Source of the DNA: Thermococcus indicus
Lineage (GTDB): Archaea; Methanobacteriota_B; Thermococci; Thermococcales; Thermococcaceae
NCBI RefSeq assembly: GCF_006274605.1
Contig: NZ_CP040846.1
Span: 744,001 to 808,000 of the forward strand
DNA length: 64,000 bases
Direction: 5' to 3'
Part shown: positions 7,359 to 16,862 of the stretch, one piece after another
Layout: every line of letters begins with the position of its first letter
Position numbering within the stretch: the stretch's first letter is position 1
Program-made: the position numbers and the translations under genes
The notes under the pieces: generated by a model
What the model saw: the letters and a program-made list of their open reading frames with translations, nothing else
The model's database searches: none
What the model was told of the DNA's origin: nothing

Positions 7359-8534
7359 CTACTCCCTTTTCGGTCTCAGGGGGAGATTCATTGCCAGTTT
7401 GACCATTCCGGTTCCGACTGGAACCGGCTGCCCTATCAGCACGTTCTCCACGACACCGTTGAGGGGGTCCTCATCGCCCCTCTCAGCGGCCTCGAAGAGG
7501 TGCTGGGTGGTTATCTCGAAGGCGGCCCTGGCAAGCACGCTGGCCTTCTCCCCAACTATACCGTGCCTGCCTATGGGCAGTATCACACCGTCGAGCGTCA
7601 TCATGTCGGCGACGAGCATGATGTGCCTGACGTCAACCTCGAGACCCTGCTCGCGCATCGTGTTGACGATTTCCTCTATGATGGCGTTTCTTGCCGCTTC
7701 AATGCCGAGCACGTCGGCGATCTCCCAGATGTTGTTCGTCCTGGTTCTCGTAGGGTCAACGCCCGGGACCTTGAGCACCTGCTTGAAGTTCGAACCCTCG
7801 GTGTAGATGACGTACTCGTCGCCTTCCTTCCTTATGATGGTCTTCCCGACGCCCGAGAGGCCTTTAAGGCGGTGCTTTTTAACCTTTTCGGCAAGTCTCC
7901 TGAGGTCGGAGAGCTTTCCGACCTTCTTGGGCCTCATTATGAGCGTGTATCCATCGACCTCGAACTCAGCGCTCTTGAAAGAGCCCTCGAGCTTCCTCTG
8001 GACCTTCTCCATGTCCAGACCGGCCTTCTCAAGCCTCTCCAGATCGATGTCCACTATGAACTCGTAGTTGAGTATGTCGATGCTCATCTCGCGGGCGAGG
8101 TTTTCCAGGGTGGTACCTTCGATCCTCCTCGCGACCTCAAGGGCCTTCTCCCTGTCGTGGCGGTGCTTCTCGTCGAGGTAAACGGTCATGATCGGGGTGG
8201 ATGGGTTCTTTCTCGCATCGACGATCTCGATGATTCTCGGCAGACCGAGGGTGACGTTGATTTCCGCGACACCCGCGTAGTGGAAGGTGTTGAGGGTCAT
8301 CTGCGTTGAGGGCTCACCAATGGACTGTGCGGCAACGGTTCCTATGGCCTCCCCCGGCTCGACGAGGGCGTTCTGGTACTCGCGGACGGTCTCCTCGATG
8401 ATGGCCTCTATCTCCGCCTTCTTGAGCTTGTACTTCTTATTGTACTCGACCAGCTTGTTGTAGAGCTCCTCCCTGAGGTTCTCCGGGAGGTCTGCCTTGT
8501 CCACCAGGCTCTTGATGGTCTTCGCTGCGACCAT
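7359..8534 (-). CDS. rpo1C: DNA-directed RNA polymerase subunit Rpo1C (A'')
   Basis: The 391-residue C-terminal part of the split largest subunit contains the trigger loop, jaw and clamp segments. Recognisable blocks are PGEAIGTVAAQSIGEPSTQMTLNTFH (in two parts; trigger loop region) and DPTRTRTNNIWEI. ATG 8534 was chosen because GGAGGTG in the last codons of rpo1N lies six bases upstream; a GTG three codons earlier overlaps that site. It follows rpo1N by one base. Confidence 0.97.
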   Translation of the reverse strand: MVAAKTIKSLVDKADLPENLREELYNKLVEYNKKYKLKKAEIEAIIEETVREYQNALVEPGEAIGTVAAQSIGEPSTQMTLNTFHYAGVAEINVTLGLPRIIEIVDARKNPSTPIMTVYLDEKHRHDREKALEVARRIEGTTLENLAREMSIDILNYEFIVDIDLERLEKAGLDMEKVQRKLEGSFKSAEFEVDGYTLIMRPKKVGKLSDLRRLAEKVKKHRLKGLSGVGKTIIRKEGDEYVIYTEGSNFKQVLKVPGVDPTRTRTNNIWEIADVLGIEAARNAIIEEIVNTMREQGLEVDVRHIMLVADMMTLDGVILPIGRHGIVGEKASVLARAAFEITTQHLFEAAERGDEDPLNGVVENVLIGQPVPVGTGMVKLAMNLPLRPKRE

Positions 8535-8535
8535 T

Positions 8536-11253
8536 TCACTCACCTCCCCTCATCTTGACGAGGGTTCTAAGGATGACCCTGTCAACATCAACGGTCTTGC
8601 CCTGCCAGCTCTTCATGGGGTCGATGCCGTCCTCACCGTACTTGAACTGGACGATGATTCCGGTCGGGTCTCTCACAGTTCCGTCGTAGTCCACCTTGAG
8701 GTCCTGGAGGGCGTTGATGAGCCTTCTCTGCATGTAACCGCTCTGGGCGGTCCTGACCGCGGTGTCGACAAGTCCCTCACGTCCACCCATTGCGTGGAAG
8801 AAGTACTCCTGCGGGGTAAGGCCGCTCTTGTAGGAGTTGGTGACGAATCCCTTCGCCCTCGCGCCTAAATCGCCGGGCTTGAAGTGCGTGAGAACCCTTC
8901 CGCGGTAGCCGCGGTAGAGGCGCTTACCACGGATGGACTGCTGACCGAGCATTGCCGCCATCTGGGTGATGTTGAGCATCTTACCCCTCGCACCGGTCTT
9001 GGCCATGATGACCGCGTGGTTGCCCATACCGAGGTAGCGCTCTGCGACCTTACCGGCGTTGTCACGCGCCTCGGCGAGGACAGCCATGATGTTGCTCTCG
9101 AGTGTCTCCTCAAGGGTCTTACCCGGCAGCGGCTCAAGCTCGCCGTTCTTGTAGGCCTCTATGAGCCTGTTGACCCTCTCCTCGGCCTCGCGGATTATCT
9201 CGTGAATCCTGTCGAGGGCCTCGCTCGGAAGGTCCTCGTCGTCTATGGCGGTGGTGAAGCCCTTGTGGGTGATGGTCCAGATGGCGAGCTTGGTGACCTG
9301 GTCGAGGAACTGTCTCGCCCTATCGACACCGTACTCCCTCACTATGAGGTCGAGGAGCTTTCCGTCCTCCCTTCCGTAGGCCTTCTTGTCTATGGCGCCG
9401 CTTAGGAGCTTTCCGTTCTGTATGTAGACGAAGCCGTCGTAGGCGAGCTTTCTAACTTCCTCCGGGTCGGGAACGAGCTTCTCCTCGATGAGCTTTTCGA
9501 GTGCCTCACAGCGCTCCGGCTCGTCGCAGAGCTTGTTGCGATACCAGATGGTGAGGTCCTCAGGCAGGACGAGCGAGAAGATGGTCTTCCCGCTCCAGAG
9601 TTCGACGCCGTTCTCCACCCTGTCCGGCTCCGGAAGCTCGCGGATGTCGATTCCCGCGAACATGAGCATCTGCTCGACTTCTGAGCGGGTGAAGTAGGCA
9701 CCCTCGCGGGTGAGCAGATAGCCGCCGGAGATGTGGTCCTGGATTCCAGCGATGAGCGGGCCTCCGTACCTCGGCGAGATGATGTGGTTCTGGACCTCCA
9801 TGAGTATCCTCGCTTCGGCCTGGGCCTCCTCGGTCTGCGGCACGTGGAGGTTCATCTCGTCACCGTCGAAGTCAGCGTTGTACGGCGGGCAGACCGAGAG
9901 GTTGAGGCGGAAGGTTCTGTAGGGCATAACGCGGACGCGGTGGGCCATGATGGACATCCTGTGGAGTGAGGGCTGTCTGTTGAATAGCACTATGTCCCCG
10001 TCCATGAGGTGCCTCTCGACCGTCCAGCCGAGGTCGAGCTTTTCGGCAATGATCTCAAGGTTGTTCTCCATGAGGCGGATTCTCCTCCCCTCTGGGTCGA
10101 TGACGTAGTTGGCGCCCGGATACTTCTCGGGCCCGTTGAGGACCATCTTCTTGAGCTTCTCGAAGTTGAACTCGGTGACCTTCTCCGGAACGGTGAGCTC
10201 CATGGCGACGGCCATCGGAACGCCGACCTCGTTGATGCTTATCATCGGGTCGGGACTGATGACCGTACGGGCCGAGAAGTTGACACGCTTACCGCTGAGG
10301 TTTCCACGGAAGCGGCCCTCCTTACCCTTGAGCCTCTGGGAGAGGGTCTTGAGGGGCCTTCCGCTCTTGTGCTTGGCCGGCGGGATTCCGGAGGTCTCGT
10401 TGTTGATGTAGGTGGTAACGTGGTACTGGAGGAGGTCCCAGAGGTCTTCAATAATCAGCTGCGGTGCACCTGCCTCGATGTTGGACTTGAGGCGGTTGTT
10501 GATACGGATGATGTCAACGAGCTTGTGGGTGAGGTCGTCCTCCGCTCTGATACCGCTCTCAAGGGTGATGGACGGTCTCATGGTGACCGGCGGAACCGGC
10601 AGGACCGTCAGTATCATCCACTCTGGGCGAGCTTTCTCGGGGTGAAGTCCGAGCAGGTGCAGGTCCTTGTCGGGTATCTTCTCGAGCCTGTCCCTGACCT
10701 CGCTCGGCATCATTCTGTGTCTGTACTCGTTGCCCTCTTCGTCCTTCCTGAGCTCCCAGTAGATGGTCGGCCTCTCGAACTTGATCGGGAACTGCGGCGC
10801 TCCACAGTGCGGGCAGACCATTCTCTCCTTGGCCTTCTTGTGGATCTCCTTGATGAGCCTGTCCTTGGCCTTCTTCCTGTCGCCCATTACGGTGAACTTG
10901 TGGGTGTACTCCTCTATCTCCTCGTCGGTGAGCTTTATCCTTCCGCACTCGCGGCAGGTGCTCTCCAGAACGCGGTGGATGGTCTTGGCGAATCCGACGT
11001 GGACTATCGGCCTGGCGAGCTCAACGTGGCCGAAGTGGCCCGGACAGTCTCCAGCTCTCGCTCCACAGGTCTCACAGCGGAGTCCCGGGTCAACAACACC
11101 CAGTCTTTTGTCCATGAGGCCGCCTTCGATTGGGTAGCCGTCGTCGTCGTAGGTGTCGGGGACGGTTATCTCGGCCGCGCTCATCTTTCTGATTTCCTGG
11201 GGTGAGAGGATACCGAATTCAATACTCCCGATGATCTTCTTCATCGACTGCAT
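8536..11253 (-). CDS. rpo1N: DNA-directed RNA polymerase subunit Rpo1N (A')
   Basis: The 905-residue N-terminal part of the largest subunit carries the catalytic centre. Zinc ligands are Cys60, Cys63, Cys70 and His73, plus a second set Cys100, Cys103, Cys147 and Cys150. The magnesium-binding loop NADFDGD (459-465) holds Asp461, 463 and 465. The first ATG is preferred because GGGTG overlaps the end of rpo2 with seven-base spacing. No intein interrupts the gene. Confidence 0.98.
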   Translation of the reverse strand: MQSMKKIIGSIEFGILSPQEIRKMSAAEITVPDTYDDDGYPIEGGLMDKRLGVVDPGLRCETCGARAGDCPGHFGHVELARPIVHVGFAKTIHRVLESTCRECGRIKLTDEEIEEYTHKFTVMGDRKKAKDRLIKEIHKKAKERMVCPHCGAPQFPIKFERPTIYWELRKDEEGNEYRHRMMPSEVRDRLEKIPDKDLHLLGLHPEKARPEWMILTVLPVPPVTMRPSITLESGIRAEDDLTHKLVDIIRINNRLKSNIEAGAPQLIIEDLWDLLQYHVTTYINNETSGIPPAKHKSGRPLKTLSQRLKGKEGRFRGNLSGKRVNFSARTVISPDPMISINEVGVPMAVAMELTVPEKVTEFNFEKLKKMVLNGPEKYPGANYVIDPEGRRIRLMENNLEIIAEKLDLGWTVERHLMDGDIVLFNRQPSLHRMSIMAHRVRVMPYRTFRLNLSVCPPYNADFDGDEMNLHVPQTEEAQAEARILMEVQNHIISPRYGGPLIAGIQDHISGGYLLTREGAYFTRSEVEQMLMFAGIDIRELPEPDRVENGVELWSGKTIFSLVLPEDLTIWYRNKLCDEPERCEALEKLIEEKLVPDPEEVRKLAYDGFVYIQNGKLLSGAIDKKAYGREDGKLLDLIVREYGVDRARQFLDQVTKLAIWTITHKGFTTAIDDEDLPSEALDRIHEIIREAEERVNRLIEAYKNGELEPLPGKTLEETLESNIMAVLAEARDNAGKVAERYLGMGNHAVIMAKTGARGKMLNITQMAAMLGQQSIRGKRLYRGYRGRVLTHFKPGDLGARAKGFVTNSYKSGLTPQEYFFHAMGGREGLVDTAVRTAQSGYMQRRLINALQDLKVDYDGTVRDPTGIIVQFKYGEDGIDPMKSWQGKTVDVDRVILRTLVKMRGGE

Positions 11254-11257
11254 GCTA

Positions 11258-14200
11258 TCACACCCTATCCGTTATCTTGAGGGACGGCCTTATTCCCATA
11301 GCCTTCAGCTCGTCGAGCAGCAGCTTGAAGGCGTAGCTCATCTCCACCTTGCTGATCTTCTCTTCCTCTCCACAGACCGGGCAGTAGACCTTTCCTCTGC
11401 GCTTGTCCTCGAGTGCCAGGTGTCCGCAGCTCTCGCAGACCCATACCTCGGTCTTGTCGCTCTCCTCGAGCAGTCTCTCTATGAGAAGCATCGCGGCGCC
11501 GTGGCCTATGAGGACGTCACGCTCCATCTCACCGAACCTGAGACCACCTTCCCTGGCCCTACCCTCGGTTGGCTGCTTTGTAAGAACCTGGACCGGACCT
11601 CTTGAGCGCGCGTGCATCTTGTCGGCGACCATGTGGTGGAGCCTCTGGTAGTAGATGACGCCCACGAATATGTCGGCCTCAAGGCGCCTTCCTGTTATGC
11701 CGTCGTACATGACTTCCCTGCCGCTGTGCTTGAATCCGAGCTCCTCAAGCTCCTTCCTGAGCTTCTCCTCGGGCTCACCAATGAACGCGGTTCCATCGAC
11801 CCTCCTTCCGGTGAGGGCGGCGACCTTTCCGCCTATGGCCTCGATGAGCTGTCCGACGGTCATACGGCTCGGGATACCGTGCGGGTTGACGATGAGGTCG
11901 GGAACGATTCCGCTCTCGGTCCAGGGCATGTCCTCCTGCGGAACGATGAGACCCACGACACCCTTCTGTCCGTGCCTCGATGCGAACTTGTCTCCGAACT
12001 CCGGGATGCGGAGGTCCCTGGTGGTCACCTTGACGAGTTTGGTTCCGTCGCCGGTCTCGGTGATGATAACCTTGTCAACTATGCCCCTCTCGCTCGGCCT
12101 GACGGTGACGCTCGTCTCCCTTCTCTCCTGGAGTATTATTCCTCCGAGGCCGCTCTGCTCCTCAAGGAACCTTGGCGGTGAGGTTCTGCCGACGAGAACG
12201 TCCTTACCCGTGACCTTTGACTCCGGGAAGATTATACCGTCCTCGTCGAGGTGGCGGTAGTACTTCTCGCCGAGATAGCCCTGTATGGTCGGGTCGGGAA
12301 CCTCGAAGCGGTCGGTCTGACCGCCGAGGTAGCGCTTCTCCTCGGCCTCGTATGTCCTGAAGAAGGTGCTCCTTCCGAGACCGCGCTCGATGGAGGCCTT
12401 GTTCATTATGATGGCGTCCTCCATGTTGTAGCCGCTGTAACTGAGAACCGCGACCACGAAGTTCTGACCAGCGGGCCTCTCCTCGAAACCGACGGCCTTC
12501 ATGATGCGTGAGTTGACGAGCGGAACCTGCGGGTAGTGCATGAGATGCCCGCGCGTGTCCACCCTTATCCTGAAGTTGGCGGTACCAAAGCCGAGGCTCT
12601 GCTTGGCCATACCCGCTCCGTAGGTGTTACGCGGGGCGGCGTTGTGCTCGGGATACGGAACGAGCGAAGCCGGGATACCGAGTATCGCGGCCGGCATGAG
12701 CTCAAGGTGGGTGTGCTCCTCCGTGACCTCCCACGGCCATGTTGCCACGTAGGCGTTCTCCTCCTCTTCCGCGTCGAGGTACTCTATGATGCCCATCTTC
12801 ACCAGATCGTTCCAGGTGAGGGCCCCGCTCTTTATTGCATCGACATGCTCCTTGGTGAGCTTCGGCTGTCCGTTCTCGACGATGATGAGCGGTCTCCTGA
12901 CGCGACCGTCGTCGCTGTTGACGTATATCTCCCTAACCTCCTCGTCCTGGTATATCGCCACGTTGATGACGTCGCTTATCTTTCCGCTTCTCCTGTCGCT
13001 CCTTATCCGGCGGACGAGGGACTCCCCATCCTCTATGGTCCCGATGAGAACTCCGTTGAGGTAGAGGCGCCAGAGTTCGGGGCTCGGGCGGCGCTCCTCG
13101 ATGGAAACGACACCGAGCTTGTTCAGGTACTCCCTGACCTCCTCCTCGGGGATGCCGGTGGTTATCTGGGACATCAGTGAGAGGTTCTTAACGAGACCAC
13201 AGTTCGGACCTTCCGGAGTCTCCGTCGGACAGATCCTTCCCCAGTGGGTTCCGTGAAGATCACGCGCCTCGAAGTGGGGCTGATCTCTGCTGAGCGGAGA
13301 AGTGACGCGCCTGAGATGTGAAAGGGTGCTCATGTAGTTCGTTCTATCGAGAAGCTGGCTCACACCGGTCCTTCCGCCGGGCCAGGCACCGGTCGCTAAA
13401 GCGTGCTCGATCCTCTCGCTGAGGACATCGGGTCTTATGGAGTTTCTCACAAACCTCTGGATGTTCTCGAAGGTGTAGCGCTCGCCCTTCCTCTGGTAGG
13501 TCTTGGTCATCTGGTACTGCATGTCCTTGACGAGCTGACCGAAGGCGACGCGGAAGAGGTCCCTGAGGAGGTCTCCAGCGAGCTTGAGCCTCTTGTTGGC
13601 GTAGTGGTCCTTGTCGTCCTCGCCGCGGAGGCCGAGGGAAAGCTCGAGAACCTTGAGGGCCATCATGCCGAGGTAATAGGCTTTGGCCTTCCTCCTCTCC
13701 GGCTCAACGCCCATGTGCGGGAGGAGGTTGTTGTCTATTATGTGCTCGGCCCTCCTGAGCCTGTACTCCTTCGGCTGGCCGGGCAGGGAGAGCTTTCCGA
13801 TGTAGTCGAGGGCATCCTCCTGGTTCATCACGTCGCTGGCGTCCTCGAGGTTGTCGAAGAGAACCTGCTGTATCCTCGGATCGTCGCTCACGGCCTCGAC
13901 GATCTCTTTATCGCTCAGAAGACCGAGGGCGCGCATGACGTAGACGAACTTAACTGGCCTGGGGACGTTCGGAATGTTGACGTAGAGTATTCCGTCCTTC
14001 CTCCTCTCGACGGTTATCAGCGCCCTGTAGCCGTGCCTGTATGAGAAGACCTTTGCGATTATCCTGTTCTGCCTCTCGTCGCGCTCAACGAGGGTCTTGT
14101 TCGGGGCGAGGTCCTCAATGGAGACTATAACCCTCTCGGAGCCGTTTATGATGAAGTATCCTCCCGGGTCCTTTGGATCCTCGCCGAGCTTGATGAGCTC

Positions 14201-14626
14201 CTCGTCGCTGAGGCCGTAGAGCCTGCAGGCCTTGGACTTGAGCATTATCGGGAGCTCTCCAATGCGAACTTCAACGGGTTCCTGCTCGATGCCCTTGATG
14301 ACCGGGATGAGCTCGAGGTAGAGCGGGGCCGAGTAGGTCAGGTTCCTTATCCTGGCGTCCATCGGGTAGAGCGGCTTCCTCTGCCCCTGGGCTTCCTGGA
14401 ACTCGGGTTCGCCCAGGCGTATTTTACCGAACTTAACCTCGAAGTCCGGGATATCCGGCTTCAGTCCGCCGAACTCGTATATGACCTGCTGCATGCCGCC
14501 CTCAATGAAAGCGTTGTAAGAATCAAGGTGCTGCCTTACGAGTCCCCTCTCCTTCCAGTAGGCGTCCATAACGAGCCAGAGGTCGTCAGGAGTAACATCC
14601 ACAACGGTTGGTCCTCTCGATGCCAT
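11258..14626 (-). CDS. rpo2: DNA-directed RNA polymerase subunit Rpo2 (B)
   Basis: The 1122-residue second-largest subunit is present as a single unsplit gene. Family blocks include [20 protein letters not shown] (fork/rifampicin-pocket region), [14 protein letters not shown], and [13 protein letters not shown] with its catalytic basic residues. A C-terminal zinc site has CESC and CPVC pairs. It starts after GAGGTGA, 17 bp from rpo5, and four bases separate its stop from rpo1N. Confidence 0.98.
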   Translation of the reverse strand: MASRGPTVVDVTPDDLWLVMDAYWKERGLVRQHLDSYNAFIEGGMQQVIYEFGGLKPDIPDFEVKFGKIRLGEPEFQEAQGQRKPLYPMDARIRNLTYSAPLYLELIPVIKGIEQEPVEVRIGELPIMLKSKACRLYGLSDEELIKLGEDPKDPGGYFIINGSERVIVSIEDLAPNKTLVERDERQNRIIAKVFSYRHGYRALITVERRKDGILYVNIPNVPRPVKFVYVMRALGLLSDKEIVEAVSDDPRIQQVLFDNLEDASDVMNQEDALDYIGKLSLPGQPKEYRLRRAEHIIDNNLLPHMGVEPERRKAKAYYLGMMALKVLELSLGLRGEDDKDHYANKRLKLAGDLLRDLFRVAFGQLVKDMQYQMTKTYQRKGERYTFENIQRFVRNSIRPDVLSERIEHALATGAWPGGRTGVSQLLDRTNYMSTLSHLRRVTSPLSRDQPHFEARDLHGTHWGRICPTETPEGPNCGLVKNLSLMSQITTGIPEEEVREYLNKLGVVSIEERRPSPELWRLYLNGVLIGTIEDGESLVRRIRSDRRSGKISDVINVAIYQDEEVREIYVNSDDGRVRRPLIIVENGQPKLTKEHVDAIKSGALTWNDLVKMGIIEYLDAEEEENAYVATWPWEVTEEHTHLELMPAAILGIPASLVPYPEHNAAPRNTYGAGMAKQSLGFGTANFRIRVDTRGHLMHYPQVPLVNSRIMKAVGFEERPAGQNFVVAVLSYSGYNMEDAIIMNKASIERGLGRSTFFRTYEAEEKRYLGGQTDRFEVPDPTIQGYLGEKYYRHLDEDGIIFPESKVTGKDVLVGRTSPPRFLEEQSGLGGIILQERRETSVTVRPSERGIVDKVIITETGDGTKLVKVTTRDLRIPEFGDKFASRHGQKGVVGLIVPQEDMPWTESGIVPDLIVNPHGIPSRMTVGQLIEAIGGKVAALTGRRVDGTAFIGEPEEKLRKELEELGFKHSGREVMYDGITGRRLEADIFVGVIYYQRLHHMVADKMHARSRGPVQVLTKQPTEGRAREGGLRFGEMERDVLIGHGAAMLLIERLLEESDKTEVWVCESCGHLALEDKRRGKVYCPVCGEEEKISKVEMSYAFKLLLDELKAMGIRPSLKITDRV

Positions 14627-14643
14627 AATCTCACCTCGCAGAA

Positions 14644-14892
14644 TCAGTCCTCCACCACAAGGCGGTAGTAGTTGTAGTAACCCGCCGTCGGGCTTTTTCT
14701 TTTGATCTCGAGGATGTCACCCGGCTTTGCCCCAAGGGCCACGACAGCAGGGTCCGAAGCCTTGATCTGCGGAAGCTGGGAGATTCTGATCCTGTACTTC
14801 CTGAGGAGCTCCTCCTTCTCCTCTTCGCTCAGTATTCTGTGCTCGGGAACCAGCTCATGCGTGAATATATCAAACTCTTTTTTCGTCGCCAC
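14644..14892 (-). CDS. rpo5: DNA-directed RNA polymerase subunit Rpo5 (H)
   Basis: The 82-residue subunit H corresponds to the C-terminal domain of eukaryotic RPB5. Typical motifs are [24 protein letters not shown] and the C-terminal [11 protein letters not shown]. Translation probably starts at GTG 14892 (MATKKEF), with GGGGG nine bases upstream. It is the first gene of the operon. Confidence 0.96.
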   Translation of the reverse strand: MATKKEFDIFTHELVPEHRILSEEEKEELLRKYRIRISQLPQIKASDPAVVALGAKPGDILEIKRKSPTAGYYNYYRLVVED

Positions 14893-14956
14893 CGAGAATT
14901 GCCCCCTTTAACATTTTTTAAGAACGATTATCACTACCTCACACCTGCGGGTTTCG

Positions 14957-14972
14957 GTATATAAGCTTTTCG
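14957..14972 (-). promoter_or_regulatory. promoter of the RNA polymerase operon
   Basis: On the minus strand GAAAAG (BRE) then CTTATATACC (TATA) lies about 65 bp before the rpo5 start. Further A/T boxes at about 14993-15003 and 15083-15092 could be additional promoters of this highly expressed operon. Confidence 0.6.
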
Positions 14973-15436
14973 AGTGGTATCTGGCTTGTAGGGGTTTATA
15001 TCGGTTGCGTAAAGTTTAAGAACCGTTTTCCATGCCGAAAAGCTACTTTGATGTACTTCTATGTCCATCATCATGGGGAAAGACTTATAAATGTTTGCCG
15101 TCGGTTCGATATTCGAACTTTCTAAAAAACGGCCATATGCTCGAAATCTTCTGTAATTTTGACATGAGTTGTGCTAGGATAATGGCATAACGTGGCTGAT
15201 TAACGGGCTCATCTGTCACATCCGATCAAAATGTGGGTAAAATTTGGTCAGTTTTTTGTAAGAAACAGTGCCCGCTGACGCTTTTAAATGTCCAATACGA
15301 CCCTGGAAGGCCCAGTATTATGGATCAGAATGTTTTTACAGCCATACCTTATGAACCCGCTTGAAAAATCGGTGTTTTGTTTGCGAAGCAAGCTTTTGGA
15401 AAAGCCTCACCAGGAGACTTTTCTGGCGAAAAGTTT
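14973..15436. other. intergenic region without a recognised gene
   Basis: Between the polymerase operon promoter and palindromic element B the DNA is A/T-rich and has no frame with coding character. A BRE/TATA-like GGAAAGACTTATAAATG (15078-15094) could promote transcription in either direction, but no downstream product is evident. The last 80 bases look like element-derived sequence, for instance GCGAAGCAAGCTTTTGG near 15384. Confidence 0.4.
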
Positions 15437-15694
15437 CATCAAAGTTTGTGATTCTTTTTGGAGTGCTCTTTTGCAAGTGTTTGCTTCTAAAATGTCTTTT
15501 GGAGTTTGGAATTCCTTGTTGGGAGGCACATTTGTTTTTGGGTTTACACTTTTCTCGCGTTCCGAAGGAGCGCTTTTTGTAAGTAAACCCTCCTTGTAGG
15601 CTTTAAAAGTGAATTCCCCGCTTGAAAGAGCTTTTTTAGAGTGCAAACACATCTCAGAATAGCATTTGGAAGAAGAATCACCAACCTTGATCAA
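15437..15694 (-). repeat. tRNA-trailing palindromic element B
   Basis: Lies on the 3' side of the minus-strand tRNA-Met/Asn pair. Its terminal inverted repeats are 15437-15454 and 15675-15693 (in tRNA sense GTTGGTGATTC and GAATCACAAAC). The central hairpin is GCGTTCC-GAA-GGAGCGC (15558-15574), one G-T pair included, which reads as a TTC loop in the tRNA sense. Short frames in it are not credible genes. Confidence 0.75.
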
Positions 15695-15715
15695 ACTTCG
15701 CGAAGGCGAAGTTTG
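15692..15715 (-). repeat. post-tRNA hairpin, copy B
   Basis: CAAACTTCG (15692-15700) and CGAAGTTTG (15707-15715) form a perfect nine-base inverted repeat with a six-base loop, three bases after the tRNA-Met CCA end. It corresponds in position and ends to the hairpins after tRNA-Cys and tRNA-Arg, with a different inner stem. Confidence 0.7.
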
Positions 15716-15718
15716 TGT

Positions 15719-15796
15719 TGGTGGGCCCGGGGGGCTTTGAACCCCCGACCACGCGGTTATGAGCCGCGCGCTCTGACCAGGCTGAGCTACGGGCCC
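15719..15796 (-). tRNA. tRNA-Met(CAT), elongator-like
   Basis: Acceptor GGGCCCG pairs with CGGGCCC; discriminator A and CCA are encoded. The loop CTCATAA gives CAT. The anticodon stem CGCGG/CCGCG lacks the three consecutive G-C pairs of initiator tRNAs, so this is an elongator methionine tRNA or, less likely, the CAT-encoded isoleucine tRNA. Confidence 0.9.
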
Positions 15797-15802
15797 ATGA
15801 GA

Positions 15803-15878
15803 TGGCGCCGCCGCCCGGACTCGAACCGGGGACCGCCGGATTAACAGTCCGGCGCTCTACCGACTAAGCTACGGCGGC
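15803..15878 (-). tRNA. tRNA-Asn(GTT)
   Basis: Acceptor GCCGCCG pairs with CGGCGGC, discriminator G, CCA encoded. The anticodon loop CTGTTAA gives GTT. It precedes tRNA-Met by six bases on the minus strand, and both share the promoter at 15907-15916. Confidence 0.95.
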
Positions 15879-15906
15879 ACGACCCAATGTAGGGAATATG
15901 GAGTGG

Positions 15907-15916
15907 ATTTATAAAT
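15907..15916 (-). promoter_or_regulatory. TATA box for tRNA-Asn/tRNA-Met
   Basis: Symmetric ATTTATAAAT lies about 33 bp before the tRNA-Asn 5' end on the minus strand, consistent with initiation a few bases upstream of the mature end. Confidence 0.65.
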
Positions 15917-15986
15917 CTTACGGTGCCCCCGATGAGGGATGTCAGTCCTTTCTTGTGGAACATGGCGCGAGAACCGGCTGCGAAAA

Positions 15987-15996
15987 CTTTATATTT
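15987..15996 (+). promoter_or_regulatory. TATA box for tRNA-Thr(TGT)
   Basis: GCGAAAA (BRE-like) and CTTTATATTT precede the mature tRNA-Thr end by about 27 bp. Confidence 0.65.
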
Positions 15997-16018
15997 TCCC
16001 GGGGGAGTCTTAAACCGT

Positions 16019-16095
16019 GCCCCGGTAGCCTAGCCTGGCGGGGCGGCGGACTTGTAATCCGCCGGTCGCGGGTTCAAATCCCGCCCGGGGCTCCA
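16019..16095 (+). tRNA. tRNA-Thr(TGT)
   Basis: Acceptor GCCCCGG pairs with CCGGGGC, discriminator T, CCA encoded. The loop CTTGTAA gives TGT, decoding ACA/ACG. It stands alone and is followed by the hairpin at 16099-16122. Confidence 0.95.
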
Positions 16096-16098
16096 CAA

Positions 16099-16122
16099 CA
16101 AACTTTCCTGACGAAAAGTTTG
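16099..16122 (+). repeat. post-tRNA hairpin, copy C
   Basis: CAAACTTT (16099-16106) and AAAGTTTG (16115-16122) form an eight-base inverted repeat three bases after the tRNA-Thr CCA, equivalent to the copies after other tRNAs. Confidence 0.65.
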
Positions 16123-16377
16123 ATCAAGGTTCGTAGCCCCTTCTGGAAGTGTCAATTTTCAAGTGGTTTCTCATTATCGGAGCGTTTAACACGGAGAACA
16201 ACTCTAAACTACTGCCCGTACAAGGGGTTTGCTTCTTTTGACACCCTTCGGGCGTCTTTTTAGAGTTAAACCCCTTCAACAGGAACCCCAAAATGGTTCT
16301 CACCTGAAACGTCGGCCTTGAGTTGAGAAACCACCTTTCCAAAGTGCAACCTGGAGAAGAGCTACGAACTTTTGGTG
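16122..16377 (+). repeat. tRNA-trailing palindromic element C
   Basis: About 256 bp, with ends GTTCGTAGCCC (left) and GAGCTACGAAC (right), which differ from the A1/B/F1 ends at several positions yet still pair. Internal arms include GTGGTTTCTCA/TGAGAAACCAC and AAGGGGTTT/AAACCCCTT. The centre holds GACACCC-TTC-GGGCGTC near 16240-16256 with one mismatch. No coding frame is supported. Confidence 0.78.
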
Positions 16378-16470
16378 AAGCTTTTGGAAACGCTTTTTGA
16401 CCAAAATTCGCCGGATAAGTTGCTCGCTTAAAACCGCTGTGTATTGTGTTGGAGGCGAGAGGCATGAACC

Positions 16471-16764
16471 TCAGCTCGTCGTGAAGATGGTCCAGCTCTG
16501 GTAGTCAGCTTCCATAAGAACCTCTATTACGTCCTCTTCACCGTGGCGTATCTCCCTCACCGTTATCTCCTTCTTGACACGGCCCTGTGCAACGGCCTGG
16601 TGAACCTCTTTGGGGAGCTCCTCGGTTACTGGGATTATTCCGCCCTTCACGTATATTCCCGCCAGCTTGCCCCTCTGGAGGAGGAATCCCCTCACTGGGA
16701 CAACGTACTCATCAAACCCAACCTCATATCCGGTGTTCTCAACACGTTCAACCCCAACTGTCAC
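16471..16764 (-). CDS. hypothetical protein, probably Thermococcales-specific
   Basis: A 97-residue, acidic, beta-rich soluble protein with no motif I recognise. It has two parts: a strand-rich N-terminal region (YVVPVRGFLLQRGKLAGIYV) and an acidic C-terminal region. Start GTG 16764 has no clear ribosome binding site, so the start is uncertain; A/T-rich AATTTACA upstream near 16790 could be the promoter. Codon use fits a real gene. Confidence 0.55.
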   Translation of the reverse strand: MTVGVERVENTGYEVGFDEYVVPVRGFLLQRGKLAGIYVKGGIIPVTEELPKEVHQAVAQGRVKKEITVREIRHGEEDVIEVLMEADYQSWTIFTTS

Positions 16765-16862
16765 ATGAATTACCCATGTGTAAATTTTCTATTACATATT
16801 TGTGCCCTTCCTTTAAAAAATCTTTCTGGACAACATCGGGATAAGGAAATAGAAAAGGCACC

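Noticed and set aside
10009-11205. Long plus-strand frame of about 398 codons opposite rpo1N, and similar ones opposite rpo1C and rpo2
   Set aside because: They are antisense shadows of strongly conserved RNA polymerase genes with high third-position GC; their products resemble no protein.
8536-14626. Inteins in the RNA polymerase genes, which are common in Thermococcales proteins
   Set aside because: rpo1N and rpo2 have normal lengths and uninterrupted motifs, and none of the other products is enlarged.
15040-15075. Minus-strand ATGATGATGG near a TATA-like box as a C/D box sRNA
   Set aside because: No CTGA box follows at guide distance and no closing stem exists.
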